Of a stretch of DNA of 64,000 nucleotides, positions 44,340 through 54,952 are shown in pieces. The first letter of the stretch is position 1; every line of letters begins with the position of its first letter. Under the pieces are notes generated by a model. The model did not search any database and was not told the origin of the DNA. It worked only from the letters and a program-made list of their open reading frames with translations. The stretch spans positions 66,007,676 to 66,071,675 of the forward strand of contig CM051460.1 in assembly GCA_028095005.1 (NCBI GenBank), written 5' to 3'. The translations under genes and the position numbers were made by a program. Source of the DNA: Rhynchospora pubera (lineage: Eukaryota; Streptophyta; Magnoliopsida; Poales; Cyperaceae).

Positions 44340-45325
44340 GGGAATTGGACGTATACTCCTCTAATTTTATCTAATTGGAAATATACCCCTCTAATCTTTA
44401 AATTTGGATATTTACCCCTCAAATCATGTTGATTATGGATATTTACCCTTACCAATATTTACTCTAATTTTTTATATACGAAAATTCATTTTTTTAATTC
44501 GGACAAAAATGCCCTTCCTCTTTATTTCTCTATATGACCTTTCGTGTTCTAGCGTGCGTGCCTTTTGTTTTTCTCTATTTTCGTATAGCCACTGTCTAAT
44601 TTAAAATTGACCAAATAGAACTGATTTATTTGAGTGAAACAAAAAACAAATCACCACCCACGTGCTTAAGTCCATTAATTTAGATGGTCTTTTCTTTTTC
44701 TAGATATGATAACGTAATATTGGCAAGCTTATATCTCAGAGCCTAAGATCCCATGAAATTTCAATCGATACCTCCTTACACAAAGGAACAAATTAGATTT
44801 TAAAATTAAACTCGCAATGAAGTAATAAAAAGTAAATAATCTCGGCCCTATGCATCCATTGCTAGTCACAACACTAATGATTTCGTTTTAATCCATGCTT
44901 TCCTCCGATCCATTGATCAACAGGATTTCGAAAGTTGTTAGTGGACAATGGAAAAGAAAAGGATGTACGCTAGAACATGAAAGGTTGGAAAGAGAGATAA
45001 GGTCATTTTTGTCCGAATTTTTTAAAAATAATTTTTCGTATTTAAAAAACTAGAAAAGATATTGGTAAGGGTAAATATCCATAATCAACATGATTTGAGG
45101 GGTAAATATCCAAATTCAAAGATTAAAGGGGTATATTTCCAATTAGGGCTCCGTTTGGATTGGAGTGGAAAGAAGAGAATAAGGGAAGAATGGCCCAAAT
45201 TTATTATTAAACAATCCAAATTCTTCACAAAGTTACACACTTCCCAATAATTCTTCCCACTTCTTCCTATACCTCATCCAAACGGCGCCAGAGAAGATTA
45301 GAGGGGTATACGTCCAATTTTCCCT
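44340..45325. mobile_element. long-armed inverted-repeat element with a nested MITE
   Basis: The left arm (44340-44470: ATTGGACGTATACTCCTCTA ... GGATATTTACCC) is repeated in inverse at 45055-45325. The right arm is split by a 145-bp insertion, 45149-45292, with ends GGCTCCGTTTGGATTGG and CATCCAAACGGCGCC. Outer ends are GGGAATTGG and CCAATTTTCCC. Flanks are T-rich, so the target duplication is ambiguous. No coding region. Confidence 0.65.
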
Positions 45326-45542
45326 TTTTTTTTGGATGTTAAAAATTTGTTGTTATTCTGGAATAGAAATAGAGAAAAACTTATTCCTTATTCCTTATGC
45401 AAATATCAAAATTTTGTTAGAATATGAATAAAGGCCGGAATAAGTCCAAATTTCTTATTCCTTCGTTTTTTTAGATTTTCACCCGAATAAATAATAAGGG
45501 GCTTATTCCTTATTCCTTGTGTTACCAAACACACCCATATAG

Positions 45543-45733
45543 GCTCCGTTTGGATGGCTTCTTCCCGGAATAAGGAATAAGAAATAACCACTTTTTACCA
45601 ATAAATTTATTTCTAGCCATTCAAATTCTTCACAAAAGTTATACACTTCCCAATAAATTTATCCCTTCCCAATAAATTTCTTCCCTTCTTCTTTCTTCCT
45701 ACTTTATTCTCAACGCATCCAAACGGTGCCTAT
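45543..45733. mobile_element. Tourist-like miniature element
   Basis: The inverted ends GGCTCCGTTTGGATGGC and GCATCCAAACGGTGCC bound about 190 bp, with TA-rich direct repeats outside. Related ends are seen at 38414, 45149 and 49101. Confidence 0.6.
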
Positions 45734-45739
45734 ACAGAG

Positions 45740-46300
45740 AAGAAACTTCTACTTCATTCCCATTCACAATCCTCATTCGCAAATAGACTATTCATTCGTA
45801 TTCGTTTGAACACAATAAACTCCCTTTACTGTGGTGATGATGCCAGGTGGCAGAAACTACACAGCTGCCCTCCACGACTGTGGCAGAGACAAAACCAATA
45901 AAAATATGACAAGACAATCTTTTGTTTTATTGTGAAACGGGTCGCAACTTCGCAAGGCACATTATCCAATGGAGATAGAATTACATATAATTAAAATCAT
46001 TAATAATACGTCCCAAATTACTGATTTACCACATGATAAAATTCATAGCATGAATCTCAATTATACACCACCACATGTATTTTTGCAATTTAGACGGCCG
46101 ATACTGATCGGAATGGGATTATTATATTACGAAACTTCCTGAGCTACGACTCACTTTCTTATTGGTTCATCACTTAATCTCAATATTCTCCTCGATCTTC
46201 ATTTTTAGCCTAAAATGTTTTGTATGTCTGTATCCTTTCGAAATGAAATTATGAATAAATTATGGTTTAATTATTTTAATGGAAAGTGTTCGTGGTTCTC
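45740..46300. other. intergenic, no gene seen
   Basis: AT-rich, with no coding exon. Confidence 0.4.
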
Positions 46301-46312
46301 ATATATACACTA

Positions 46313-46826
46313 TGGCCCATTTGGCAACCACAAGTTTAGTTTGATTTTTGGGTCAACGAACTAACCTATGGATCTTGCATTACCAAACAACTTTGGGTTA
46401 AACATGATTATCACTACCTTCCTAACTTGGCAATTCCATATTTGAGCGATCTTCAAACACCAAAAAAACAATTATATCGTACCTGAAGAGAAAAATCTTG
46501 AGAAGAAACATTAAATTTTCAAATTTGAACGTTTAAAATTTTTTAAATTTTTTTATTTCAACTTTTAAAATTTTCAAATTTTTATAATTTAAACTTTTGA
46601 AAATTTCAAATTTTGAAAATATCAAATTTAAAATTTTCAAATTCTAAAATGGCTAGATTAAAATGACTGTTATAAGTGAATGTATTCACTTTAATCACCA
46701 ACTTTAACCTATCATGCCAAACAACAATTACTAATTTTTACTAACTGTAACCTCAAACACTAATCTCAAAATGCTAACTTTAACCCTTGATTCCACTAAA
46801 CTTTGATGTTGCCAAACGACCCCATA
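46313..46826. mobile_element. probable miniature DNA element (TTTGGCAAC ends)
   Basis: The left end ATGGCCCATTTGGCAACC and the complement of the right end, ATGGGGTCGTTTGGCAACA, match at 14 of about 18 positions. The interior is low-complexity AAATTTTCAAATTT. Target duplication not clear. Confidence 0.5.
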
Positions 46827-46829
46827 ATA

Positions 46830-47440
46830 ATATGAAAAATATTAGAGGCGAATATATGGGACTGATATAATCAGTCCTATATGATCATTTTTATATTTTT
46901 TTTAATTTCAAACATAACGATCAATGTGAACCCTTTAATTTGTTTCACGTATTGAAAAAAAAAATCAAATTTATATTTTCCCAAAAGATTTACAATATTT
47001 TTAATATTTTCGAAAAATATATATTAAAAAAACAAAATGAATTTCTATCGCTGACCGGTAGAGAAATCAAAACATTGCATTATGAATTTTTTAAAAGTCT
47101 TTCCATATCATTCTGGGGTATGTGACTATGTGAGTGTTTTCCATAGTTGCTTGTGATTTTTTAAATTATTCTGCTGTAAAGTACGTTGTAGGTTGATGAC
47201 TAGTGCTTTATAAATAATTTTGTATCAAGTTCACATTTGCTTTCATTATAAATTTGTAAGCTATACCTTTGCCACAAAGCAATATCAACTTTGTCTGATT
47301 GTAACTGTCACTTTTGTGATTACAAAAATCTAACAACTCGTTAGAAAAATACAAATAGGATGACAAACAAATTAGTTGTATCATCATTGCCGAAATTAAA
47401 ACAACACATATAAAAATCATGCCAGGAGAATGGGTGTAAG
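46830..47440. other. intergenic, no gene seen
   Basis: AT-rich. On minus, 47445-47530 reads as an open exon-like piece (EELPAPVEEAWINVHTNIVL) ending at a donor-like TTG|GTATCT. Family not recognised. Confidence 0.35.
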
Positions 47441-47534
47441 ATACCAAGGTATTCCCACAGTTCTGCTCATGTGCCAGCACAATATTGGTATGAACATTGA
47501 TCCAAGCTTCTTCAACAGGTGCTGGAAGCTCCTC

Positions 47535-47812
47535 CTTGAAGACTTTTATTTTTGTTGCTAGCCCCCAGTAGTTTCGTAGTTTAAACTTACTTTTTTTTTC
47601 TTCTTATTAGCTATTATGTTGTTCTCTTAGGTTCTCTTTTGTTGTTTACTTTTTCTTTTCTGTACTCGTCTAAGATGGTATGCTTTTTCTAGTAGGAAAA
47701 TGTCTTTGGGGGCTATTTGATATCATGATTTGTATTAACATTGTACTTTGTATTTTATTTGTCGATTAATGGCAAGCCTACGGGCAGTTTATCAAAAAAA
47801 AAAAAATAGCGA
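47535..47812 (+). mobile_element. LINE 3' end with poly(A), 5'-truncated
   Basis: A T-rich 3'-UTR-like sequence ending ATGGCAAGCCTACGGGCAGT, then TTTATC and a run of 13 A (47800-47812), the usual tail form of plant L1-type LINEs. No coding part remains. Target duplication not identified. Confidence 0.6.
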
Positions 47813-48028
47813 ACAAGCTGGACATCATAGAAATGCAGCTGTAACCTGTCCTTTGTTCTGAAACGAACCAGAAAAACAATTCAGCATCCAACAATACTAC
47901 AACTGTACTCCTACAGCACCCACTCTACAACTAAACATGCAACAAACCTCAATCAAACCGAGGATCAAACCATGACATAAATTATTACATTGTTTTAGCC
48001 TTATAAAATCAGAGAACCGAAAGCCTCT

Positions 48029-48307
48029 TCAGCACTTGCCACGCATGCCTGGAGATGAGCTGTCAGGCACCCAACTGGGGTTCAGGCGACGCCACGCAAG
48101 AGTTCCATCTGCACTCTTTCTTTGACCGTTCGTCATAAATCTGACGTCTGTCGATAAGCCACGCGTCCGATGGTGTAAGGTCGTAAAAGCGTTAGACCGC
48201 TCATTGCGACGCGGTGGGCCGTTAACTGAGATCAGACGGCTCTGATGGGAAAGGGGTATTTCAGGGAAATGAAAATGTGAGCGTGGTCTACGAGTGGCAT
48301 CAGGCAT
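48029..48307 (-). CDS. hypothetical small protein (92 aa), GC-rich island
   Basis: Minus strand, from ATG at 48307: MPDATRRPRSHFHFPEIPLS to GMRGKC, Arg- and Ser-rich with no recognised domain. Base composition is much richer in GC than the surrounding DNA. It may be a first exon, a leader, or a chance frame in a promoter island. I do not recognise it. Confidence 0.25.
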   Translation of the reverse strand: MPDATRRPRSHFHFPEIPLSHQSRLISVNGPPRRNERSNAFTTLHHRTRGLSTDVRFMTNGQRKSADGTLAWRRLNPSWVPDSSSPGMRGKC

Positions 48308-48349
48308 GGCGGCTGTCAAGACTCAAAGCGAAAGCCTTTTTTTAGTTTG

Positions 48350-49090
48350 TTAAAGGGACGGTTTTCATCTACGCCCCTGCATGTGTTGATTTTGTATTTT
48401 TGACAAAATTATGTAAAATAGTATTCTTTTGCTCACTTACATGTTTTCTTTTAACAAAAAAAGGGTATATATTCATCAAACATTTTAAAATTAAATGCTT
48501 GTTAAATTGGAATGCTTCTGGCCATAAATTTTAAAATTACTTCAGATACATCGGATGGTTAAAAAATATGTGATCTAATAAGTATTATTTTCTTATTATA
48601 ATTTTATTACAAATTCTAAAGGGAAAAGTAACCATTGCGGTTTGTTTGACAGCGATCACACATTCACACGGCATATAAAACGAACATCTATTCTGATCAA
48701 ACCACAAGATATGAAAAAGTTTGATCAACAATTTAAGAAATCTTCTTTCTAACAAATATATAATGAACCAAAACATCATGTTATGCAAAATTGGAAATTA
48801 TTAATCTGATTGATTAAATAGATAGCGACGTAACTGCAAAATAGTGACGATTTGACTAAACATTTTCAGCCATTATCATGCTGAGTCCACCCGTTCCTAC
48901 TGCACTTTTATTCCAGTTTGATTCAAACGCACAAACGCATGCTGCACTTGTCGACTATTTCCTGTGATCCTGTCCAATTCCACAATATATTTCGACATGT
49001 CGAAAACACGTACATTATATATGCATAGAACAAACATATACATGTAAATAAGAAACCAAAATATACGAATATTTTAATCAAAATTGATAC
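48350..49090. other. intergenic, AT-rich, no gene seen
   Basis: No coding exon or bounded element recognised. Confidence 0.4.
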
Positions 49091-49100
49091 TTAGTAAAGG

Positions 49101-49267
49101 CTTCGTTTGGATGGTGTGGGAATAAGAGAAATAAGGAAAGAAGTATTGAGATAAGGAAAGAAGTATTGGAAAGTGTGTAATTTTGTGAACAATTTTGAAT
49201 TGTTTATAATAAATTTAGAAGTAGGAAAAAGCTATTTCCTTATTCCTGCACCCATCCAAACGGAGCC
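49101..49267. mobile_element. Tourist-like miniature element
   Basis: The inverted ends GGCTTCGTTTGGATGGTG and CACCCATCCAAACGGAGCC bound about 167 bp, with AAA on both sides. Confidence 0.6.
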
Positions 49268-49556
49268 AAAAAGAAAATAAATTTTCAAGTCATTCAAAAT
49301 GCTAAATCAGTCCCCCCTCCCTATCTGTATGATTAAAATATTATAATTGGCATGTCTCAAAAAGACATCTAATGTAAATTGACTTCTAATAATTTCATAC
49401 ATAAACGTTTCAATACATGAAATGCTTTGTACGATCCTATGTAAAACCTTTCTTACTAGTTTTGGTGTTCTTTATTTATAATTAATAACCTCTCCAACTA
49501 TCATCCGTTGAAAGCAATTTCATGAGAAAAATATCCATACATAACAAATTAAAAAA

Positions 49557-50172
49557 TGGAACTGATGAGCATCATCACCAATTAAATATTCCTCATTTTC
49601 ATCATTTCCAATGAGAAATAATGCTTCATTAATGAGAATCATTCGCTCCCTGAGAATTATCCCCTCTCTAGAAAACACGTGAATCATCCCTTCCTTCCGC
49701 TCTATTTCGTTCCCTCCCCCTCCTTCCCCTCTGTTTCGCTCCCTCCTCTCTTCCAAAGTCATTCTTCATTAATTAATTTTTTTTTCTAGAAAAAATTATA
49801 TTCTAAAACTAAAATAATTAGTTTTTTTACGTAACAATTATTTTCTACAACTAATACAATTAGCTTTTTTCAGAACAATTAATTTTTTTACATAACAATT
49901 ATATTCTACAACTAAGACAATTAGTTTTTTTCTATGATAATTATATTATGAAACTAGAAAAATTAACTTTTTTCAAACAATTATATTCTAAAACTAGGAC
50001 AATTAGTGCGAAGAAGAGAAACATGAGAAAGGAAGAAATAGAAACAAATGGAAATAAAAATTAACTGCATTCTGAAAATAAAAATCAGTTATTAATGCCT
50101 TTTTTGAAAATAAAAAAAAATTAAGAGAATGATAGGGATGATGAAATCTTGGGATGGTGGAAAGCAATTACG
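49557..50172. mobile_element. MULE-type miniature element with AT-rich core (about 616 bp)
   Basis: The left end TGGAACTGATGAGCATCATC and the complement of the right end, CGTAATTGCTTTCCACCATC, resemble the element at 27288. The flanking 9-mers ATTAAAAAA and ATTTAAAAA differ at one base. CT-rich left arm (about 49670-49755), GA-rich right arm, and a core (49760-50010) of ACAATTATATTCTAAAACTA-like units. Confidence 0.6.
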
Positions 50173-50467
50173 ATTTAAAAAATATTTTCAAGTATGTGGA
50201 ATAATTTAATAGCTTAAACAGTGACAAAAAAGACCCATTAGGCATTAGCTATTGCGGAAGTTTTATGTAAACTAGAAGTAGTGACCACCCAATGTGTGGG
50301 CAGACTTTAATATGTAAACATGAAAATATTATTTGACATGGATATGTTGTCCATTTTAAATATTTAAGATTAAGGTTGTCTTGATCAACGTTGAAGTTAG
50401 TAGTAATATTCACCCATTTAAACAAATGAGATGAATAAAAGTAGATATGAGAATAGCTATAAAAATA

Positions 50468-51134
50468 CGGAATTGCTTAGGATCATTCCAGCATTTATAT
50501 CATCCCATCATCCTTTACGTATGCGTTTATTTTTTTTCCATTTTTAGAAACCGCGTTTGAAATGTCTCTTTCATTTTCGGAAGTCCAGGGGATGAGAGGA
50601 TGAACGCCAGGGCCACTACTCCCCCTCATCCCTCCTGCGTACGCTCTCTACCTCCCACCCCTCCCACGTACGCTCCCCCTCCCTCCCCCTCCCCCTCTCA
50701 CACACTTCATAAACGTTGAAATTAATATTCATAAATGTTGAAGCTAATGTCGTAATTGTTGAAGTTGGCATATTTAAATGTTGAAGATAATATTTGAAGT
50801 TGGCATATTTAAATTGTTGGTGTAGCTCGGATATTAACTGTTGAAGTTAATATGAGTAATTGTTGTAGTTCGGATACTAACTGTTGTAATTAGTATTAGT
50901 AATTGTTGTAGTTGTAGTTCGGATACTATCTGTTGAACTTAATATGAGTAAATATTGTAATTCGGATACTAACGATTGTAGTTAGTATTAGAAATTGTTG
51001 TAGTTGTAGTTAATGTGAGAGGGAGGGAGGAAAACAGAGGGACAGAGGGGATGAGAAATTTTTTTATTTTTAAAAAATGCGTCTGTTATTAATGAAGTGT
51101 CGTTGGGGATGATGGGGATGATCTTTATCACCCG
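50468..51134. mobile_element. MULE-type miniature element with minisatellite core (667 bp)
   Basis: Exact 9-bp duplication ATAAAAATA (50459-50467 and 51135-51143). The left end CGGAATTGCTTAGGATCATT is nearly identical to the inverted right end of 27288-28238, and the right end GATGATCTTTATCACCCG matches that element's left end. Arms contain CGTACGCTC and CTCCCCCT. The core (50720-51010) is repeats of AATTGTTGTAGTTCGGATAC and TGTTGAAGTTAATAT. Confidence 0.78.
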
Positions 51135-51149
51135 ATAAAAATAAATATG

Positions 51150-51685
51150 TTTCTCAATATAATATTGTGACATCCTAATTTTTTTTATAAAATATTTAAA
51201 TAGTTCAAAATATGGCAAAATCTCATTAATACTGCACAAGAAGTTTTGGGATGTTGTGTGTACTACTTATCTTGATGGCAATGATATGTCACGAGTACTT
51301 GACCTTAAAGAGAAAGATTAATCAGGTTAAACAAGGGTTGCGGAAGGAATTAGGCATACAAGGGTTGTGGAAAGAATTAGGCATACGTAGACCCAATTCC
51401 ATGGAATGTTTTGGTTGATATTACGAAATACAATAACGTAATATAAGAGGATCGAGTCTTAAAATTTTTAGATGGCTTAAATGACCGGTTGGACTATGTC
51501 AGAGCAAGTGTCCTTCAAATGAAACCTCTCCCATTGTGGAAGAGGCATTTTCAATAGTTAGAAAGGATGATGTTTGGCGGTCAATCATGATTAAAGGCGA
51601 GGTGACTGATAATTCAGTGGCAATGCTAGCAAAATATGAGTCCTTAACTATGAACAAGCCTAGGCCTAATCCTTGACATGACAAT
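51150..51685. other. intergenic, possible decayed copia gag scrap
   Basis: On plus, 51340-51670 loosely resembles gag coding DNA of an LTR element (AMLAKYE- and LDGLND-like pieces with stops), but it is too decayed to assign. Confidence 0.25.
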
Positions 51686-51689
51686 AAGA

Positions 51690-52080
51690 AGGAATTTAGA
51701 ATAAGAATTAGGATCCTCGAAATATGGATAAGGGTCCAAATTCTTTATTCTTGTGTTGTTCGGGTTTCACAAAAATAAAGAATTTGGAGCTTATTCTTAT
51801 CCGATTCCTTATTCTTGCTCATCCAAACACAGTCGCTAGTCATTTTTCTGTTTAATTTCAGTGTTGTTCTAGCTTGGATGCGCAAGAATAAGGAATAAGA
51901 ATTAGAATTATCGAAATGTGTGTTTGTCCAAATTTCTTATTCTAATACAATGGTTTTGTTAGAATATAGATAAGGGCCAAAATTCCTTATTCCATGATTG
52001 TTTGGGTTGCACAAAAATAAGAAATTTAGAGCTTATTTTTATCCAAATCCTTATTCTTGTGCATCCAAACACACCTAGAA
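51690..52080. repeat. two adjacent copies of a miniature repeat
   Basis: Copies at 51700-51835 and about 51875-52075 share AAGAATTAGAAT.ATCGAAAT and GTTTGGGTTGCACAAAAATA with each other and with 38165-38370. The second is bounded by TTCTAGCTTGGATGCGCAAG and the inverse CTTGTGCATCCAAACACACC. Confidence 0.55.
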
Positions 52081-52089
52081 TAAGGAATT

Positions 52090-52575
52090 TGAACAAGCAT
52101 ACATTTCAAAATTCTTATTCTTATTCTTTATTCAACCTCTCATCCAAACAATTACTTGATTAATTGTGTAATTTATTGACGAAAAGGTGCACTAAATAAT
52201 ACATGGAAGTTTAAGAATTGTACTGAACAACTGAACAGGAATGTTATTGGAGTATTTGATATATGGTTTGTTATGGGATTGTTTTCTCCTTTATCATAGC
52301 AAATGCCATTCGTTTTTTCCCCTTTGGAATGTAGAAGGCGTTACATGTTTGTTTCATTTTTTTTTTCCCAAAGTTGCACGAGCTTACAAGTTTTCTTTCA
52401 CGATAGTGCACATCTGGAAAACAAATCATAACTTTTGGAAATATTCAATATGCAAACAAATAAATGTCAAAACATTTACGTTGGTTATTGACACATTCTA
52501 TCTTTTCTTAATATTTTAAAATTCAAAATTCAAATAATAAATTAGTTCCGTTGATATTGTTTTTGCTAGGTAGCC
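52090..52575. other. intergenic, no gene seen
   Basis: AT-rich. The open frame at 52241-52519 is not conserved with any family I know. Confidence 0.4.
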
Positions 52576-52587
52576 CTTCATCATCCT

Positions 52588-53349
52588 ATTTTTTTTTTTT
52601 TTGATAAAAGCACCCCAAGCAAGGGCGCCTGCATCCTATTAAAAGCATGCAAAGTAGCTACAAAAGTTAAGTCACACAGCAAGTGACTATCAAAATAAAA
52701 ACCAAAAGACTAGCCCTAAACCAGCACAAATAGCACAGCACTAAACAACAATCAAAGTTTACAATACAAAACATGAATTGTTCATCTATATTGCTCATGT
52801 TGTAACTTGTACTGCTGCTCCATGTCAGATAATCTACTCATCGCCCAGTAAGTCCTCATCCTCAGACTGAGCATTGCTGGAATTCTGAAAATGCTGTTCC
52901 AAACCTGTTCTCAAACCTGTCCAATGCATAAATAAACTTAAAGCTGAAACATGCATCGAAGCATTATGAGATCCAGCTTGTGCAAAAATAATCTTATTCC
53001 TAGCACCCCAAACCGACCACATAAAAGCAGCCAAAAGCACTTTTAAAAAAGATTGATTGTCTTTGCTGAGAGTGCAATTATAAGTCCAAATGTCCTTAAC
53101 TGAATTAGCTGCAACCAAAATCCTCCTATTATTAAAATTATTAAAAGTTGACCAGAATAAAAAAACCCAAGGACAGTGCACAAATAAGTGATCTATGAAT
53201 TCTTGTTGACTACAAAAGTAACAAACATTTTCTCCAGGCCAACCTCTACGTTGCAAATTGTCCATGGTCAAAATTTTCCCCTCTAAGGCTAACCATAAAA
53301 GCCGTAAAAAATGACACCGCACCCCTCCAACAGGAGAGATGGTGTTCAT
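52588..53349 (-). mobile_element. 5'-truncated L1-type LINE with RT zinc-binding domain
   Basis: A T-run at about 52587-52602 (poly(A) on minus) marks the 3' end. The minus-strand frame 53349-52834 (171 codons) carries the reverse-transcriptase zinc-binding region: LLWLALEGKILTMDNLQRRG, then CYFCSQQEFIDHLFVHCPWV with the C-x2-C ... H-x4-C pattern, then FMWSVWGARN. Endonuclease and RT proper are missing, and no ATG of a natural start is expected. Confidence 0.85.
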
Positions 53350-53359
53350 TACAACCTCA

Positions 53360-54680
53360 GTTACTCATATGCTATTGCTACCATGGAACTCAATATATTT
53401 TCATTTTATTACTAGTTAGTAAAAGCAAATAAAAAAATAGGTAAATAACAGAACTCACAATTGTCAGCTTTGAAAATTTAAAAGTTTGCATTTATGAATA
53501 AATTTGCCTACAAAACCTCATTTTTAACTTTTTTTTTATTAAATGTAGGGTTTGATCCATATATATAGACCTGTAGACAGTGCCTACAATCTACTCAGTT
53601 CTAAAAATTGTTTATTTAAAATTTCAATTTGCTCATTTGTCGTTTTCACGGTACAATAAAGAATTGATATCTTTTTGACATGAACTTGCGCCAAGTCATT
53701 ACATTCGCATCACTAGCCCAACTATCCGTTAATATATTAGAAAGATGTAATAATTGGAGAACTACCAAAAACCAAGTTTAATTCATCTTTGGTATAATAA
53801 TACAATTTTAATCCAAACTCATGAGATCCTCCTCATCATTGAATTTCGGTTATTTAAGAAATGCGATGGTTTGTAGAGTCAACAAAAGAGTACATTTTAC
53901 AAGTCCAAAAATACGAAAGCAGAAGAATTTGGATTGTGATTCATTACGATACTAATTTTTAAAAAAGTAGTCCCATCAATTGGATGTAGAATTGCATTGT
54001 GTATACACTTGATTAAATATTTATTCCTGTGTTATTAACTTGTGTACCCTCTTCACATTTGATAATCATATAATAATATAACATCACAAAAAACAGGAGA
54101 CAAAAGGTCGACATAACTAATTTTATATCAATTACAACAACAAAATGCATTGGTCATTCAATAAAAATAACAACTGCCATTTCACCAATCAAAAGTGAAA
54201 ACTATTATTATTAAAATCAACAGGTTTTAATGCCACGGATTTGAGAAATTCTTCCTGAAATTCCTCGGTTGAAAACTTAAAATAGAAATAACGCCTCCAA
54301 TTATTCTCTTGAGCGTAACTAATATTAATATTCATCCCTTCGTACGTATTTTTATTTTATTTACTTATAAAAACACCAATTTAACTTTTGCTAGCACAAC
54401 AATAATACTCACACAATGGATCATTTTTTATGAATTACTACAATATAACTAAATAAATGATCTCATCTTATATATTTTAAAAACAAAATATGCAGTAGAA
54501 GAAGGCCTCTGTTGATTTACTAAGGTGGCATTTTGATATTTGCAGGGGCGTATACATAAAAGTCGCTTGCATTGAATAATAAAGAAAAGCGAGACGAAGA
54601 AGGCCAACAATCGGTTGATTACTTGATTACAACATCATAATTTTTATTTTTAAAAAAATTGGTATATTTTATTTTATCGC
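53360..54680. other. intergenic and distal promoter of RAPTOR
   Basis: AT-rich, with no coding exon recognised. Confidence 0.4.
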
Positions 54681-54689
54681 TGTTTTGCA

Positions 54690-54952
54690 AAGTTTTCTCT
54701 GTTGTCCGTCTCTCTTTCCTCTTCTCTCTCTTCTTTCTCGGCCCCCGCCTCCACCTCCCCTTCTCTTCTTCCTTCTTTGTTTCCTTCTAGGGTTTCTCTT
54801 CTCTTCTCTTCTCTTCTCTTCTCTTCTCCTCTCTCCTCTAGGGTTTCCCAATTTCGGATTCGACCCTCTCCTCTCAATCCGATTGACCTCCGACCTCCTT
54901 CTAGGGTTTGGGTTGCATGGGTTAGGTCGGGCATCGCATGGTGCGTACTTAG
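54690..54952 (+). promoter_or_regulatory. CT-rich leader of RAPTOR with telo-box-like motifs
   Basis: Contains three CTAGGGTTT motifs (about 54788, 54838 and 54901), the form of the plant telo-box found near starts of translation- and growth-related genes. A pyrimidine tract with TTCTC repeats runs at 54795-54835. Likely 5' UTR or core promoter. No upstream ATG frame of note. Confidence 0.6.
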
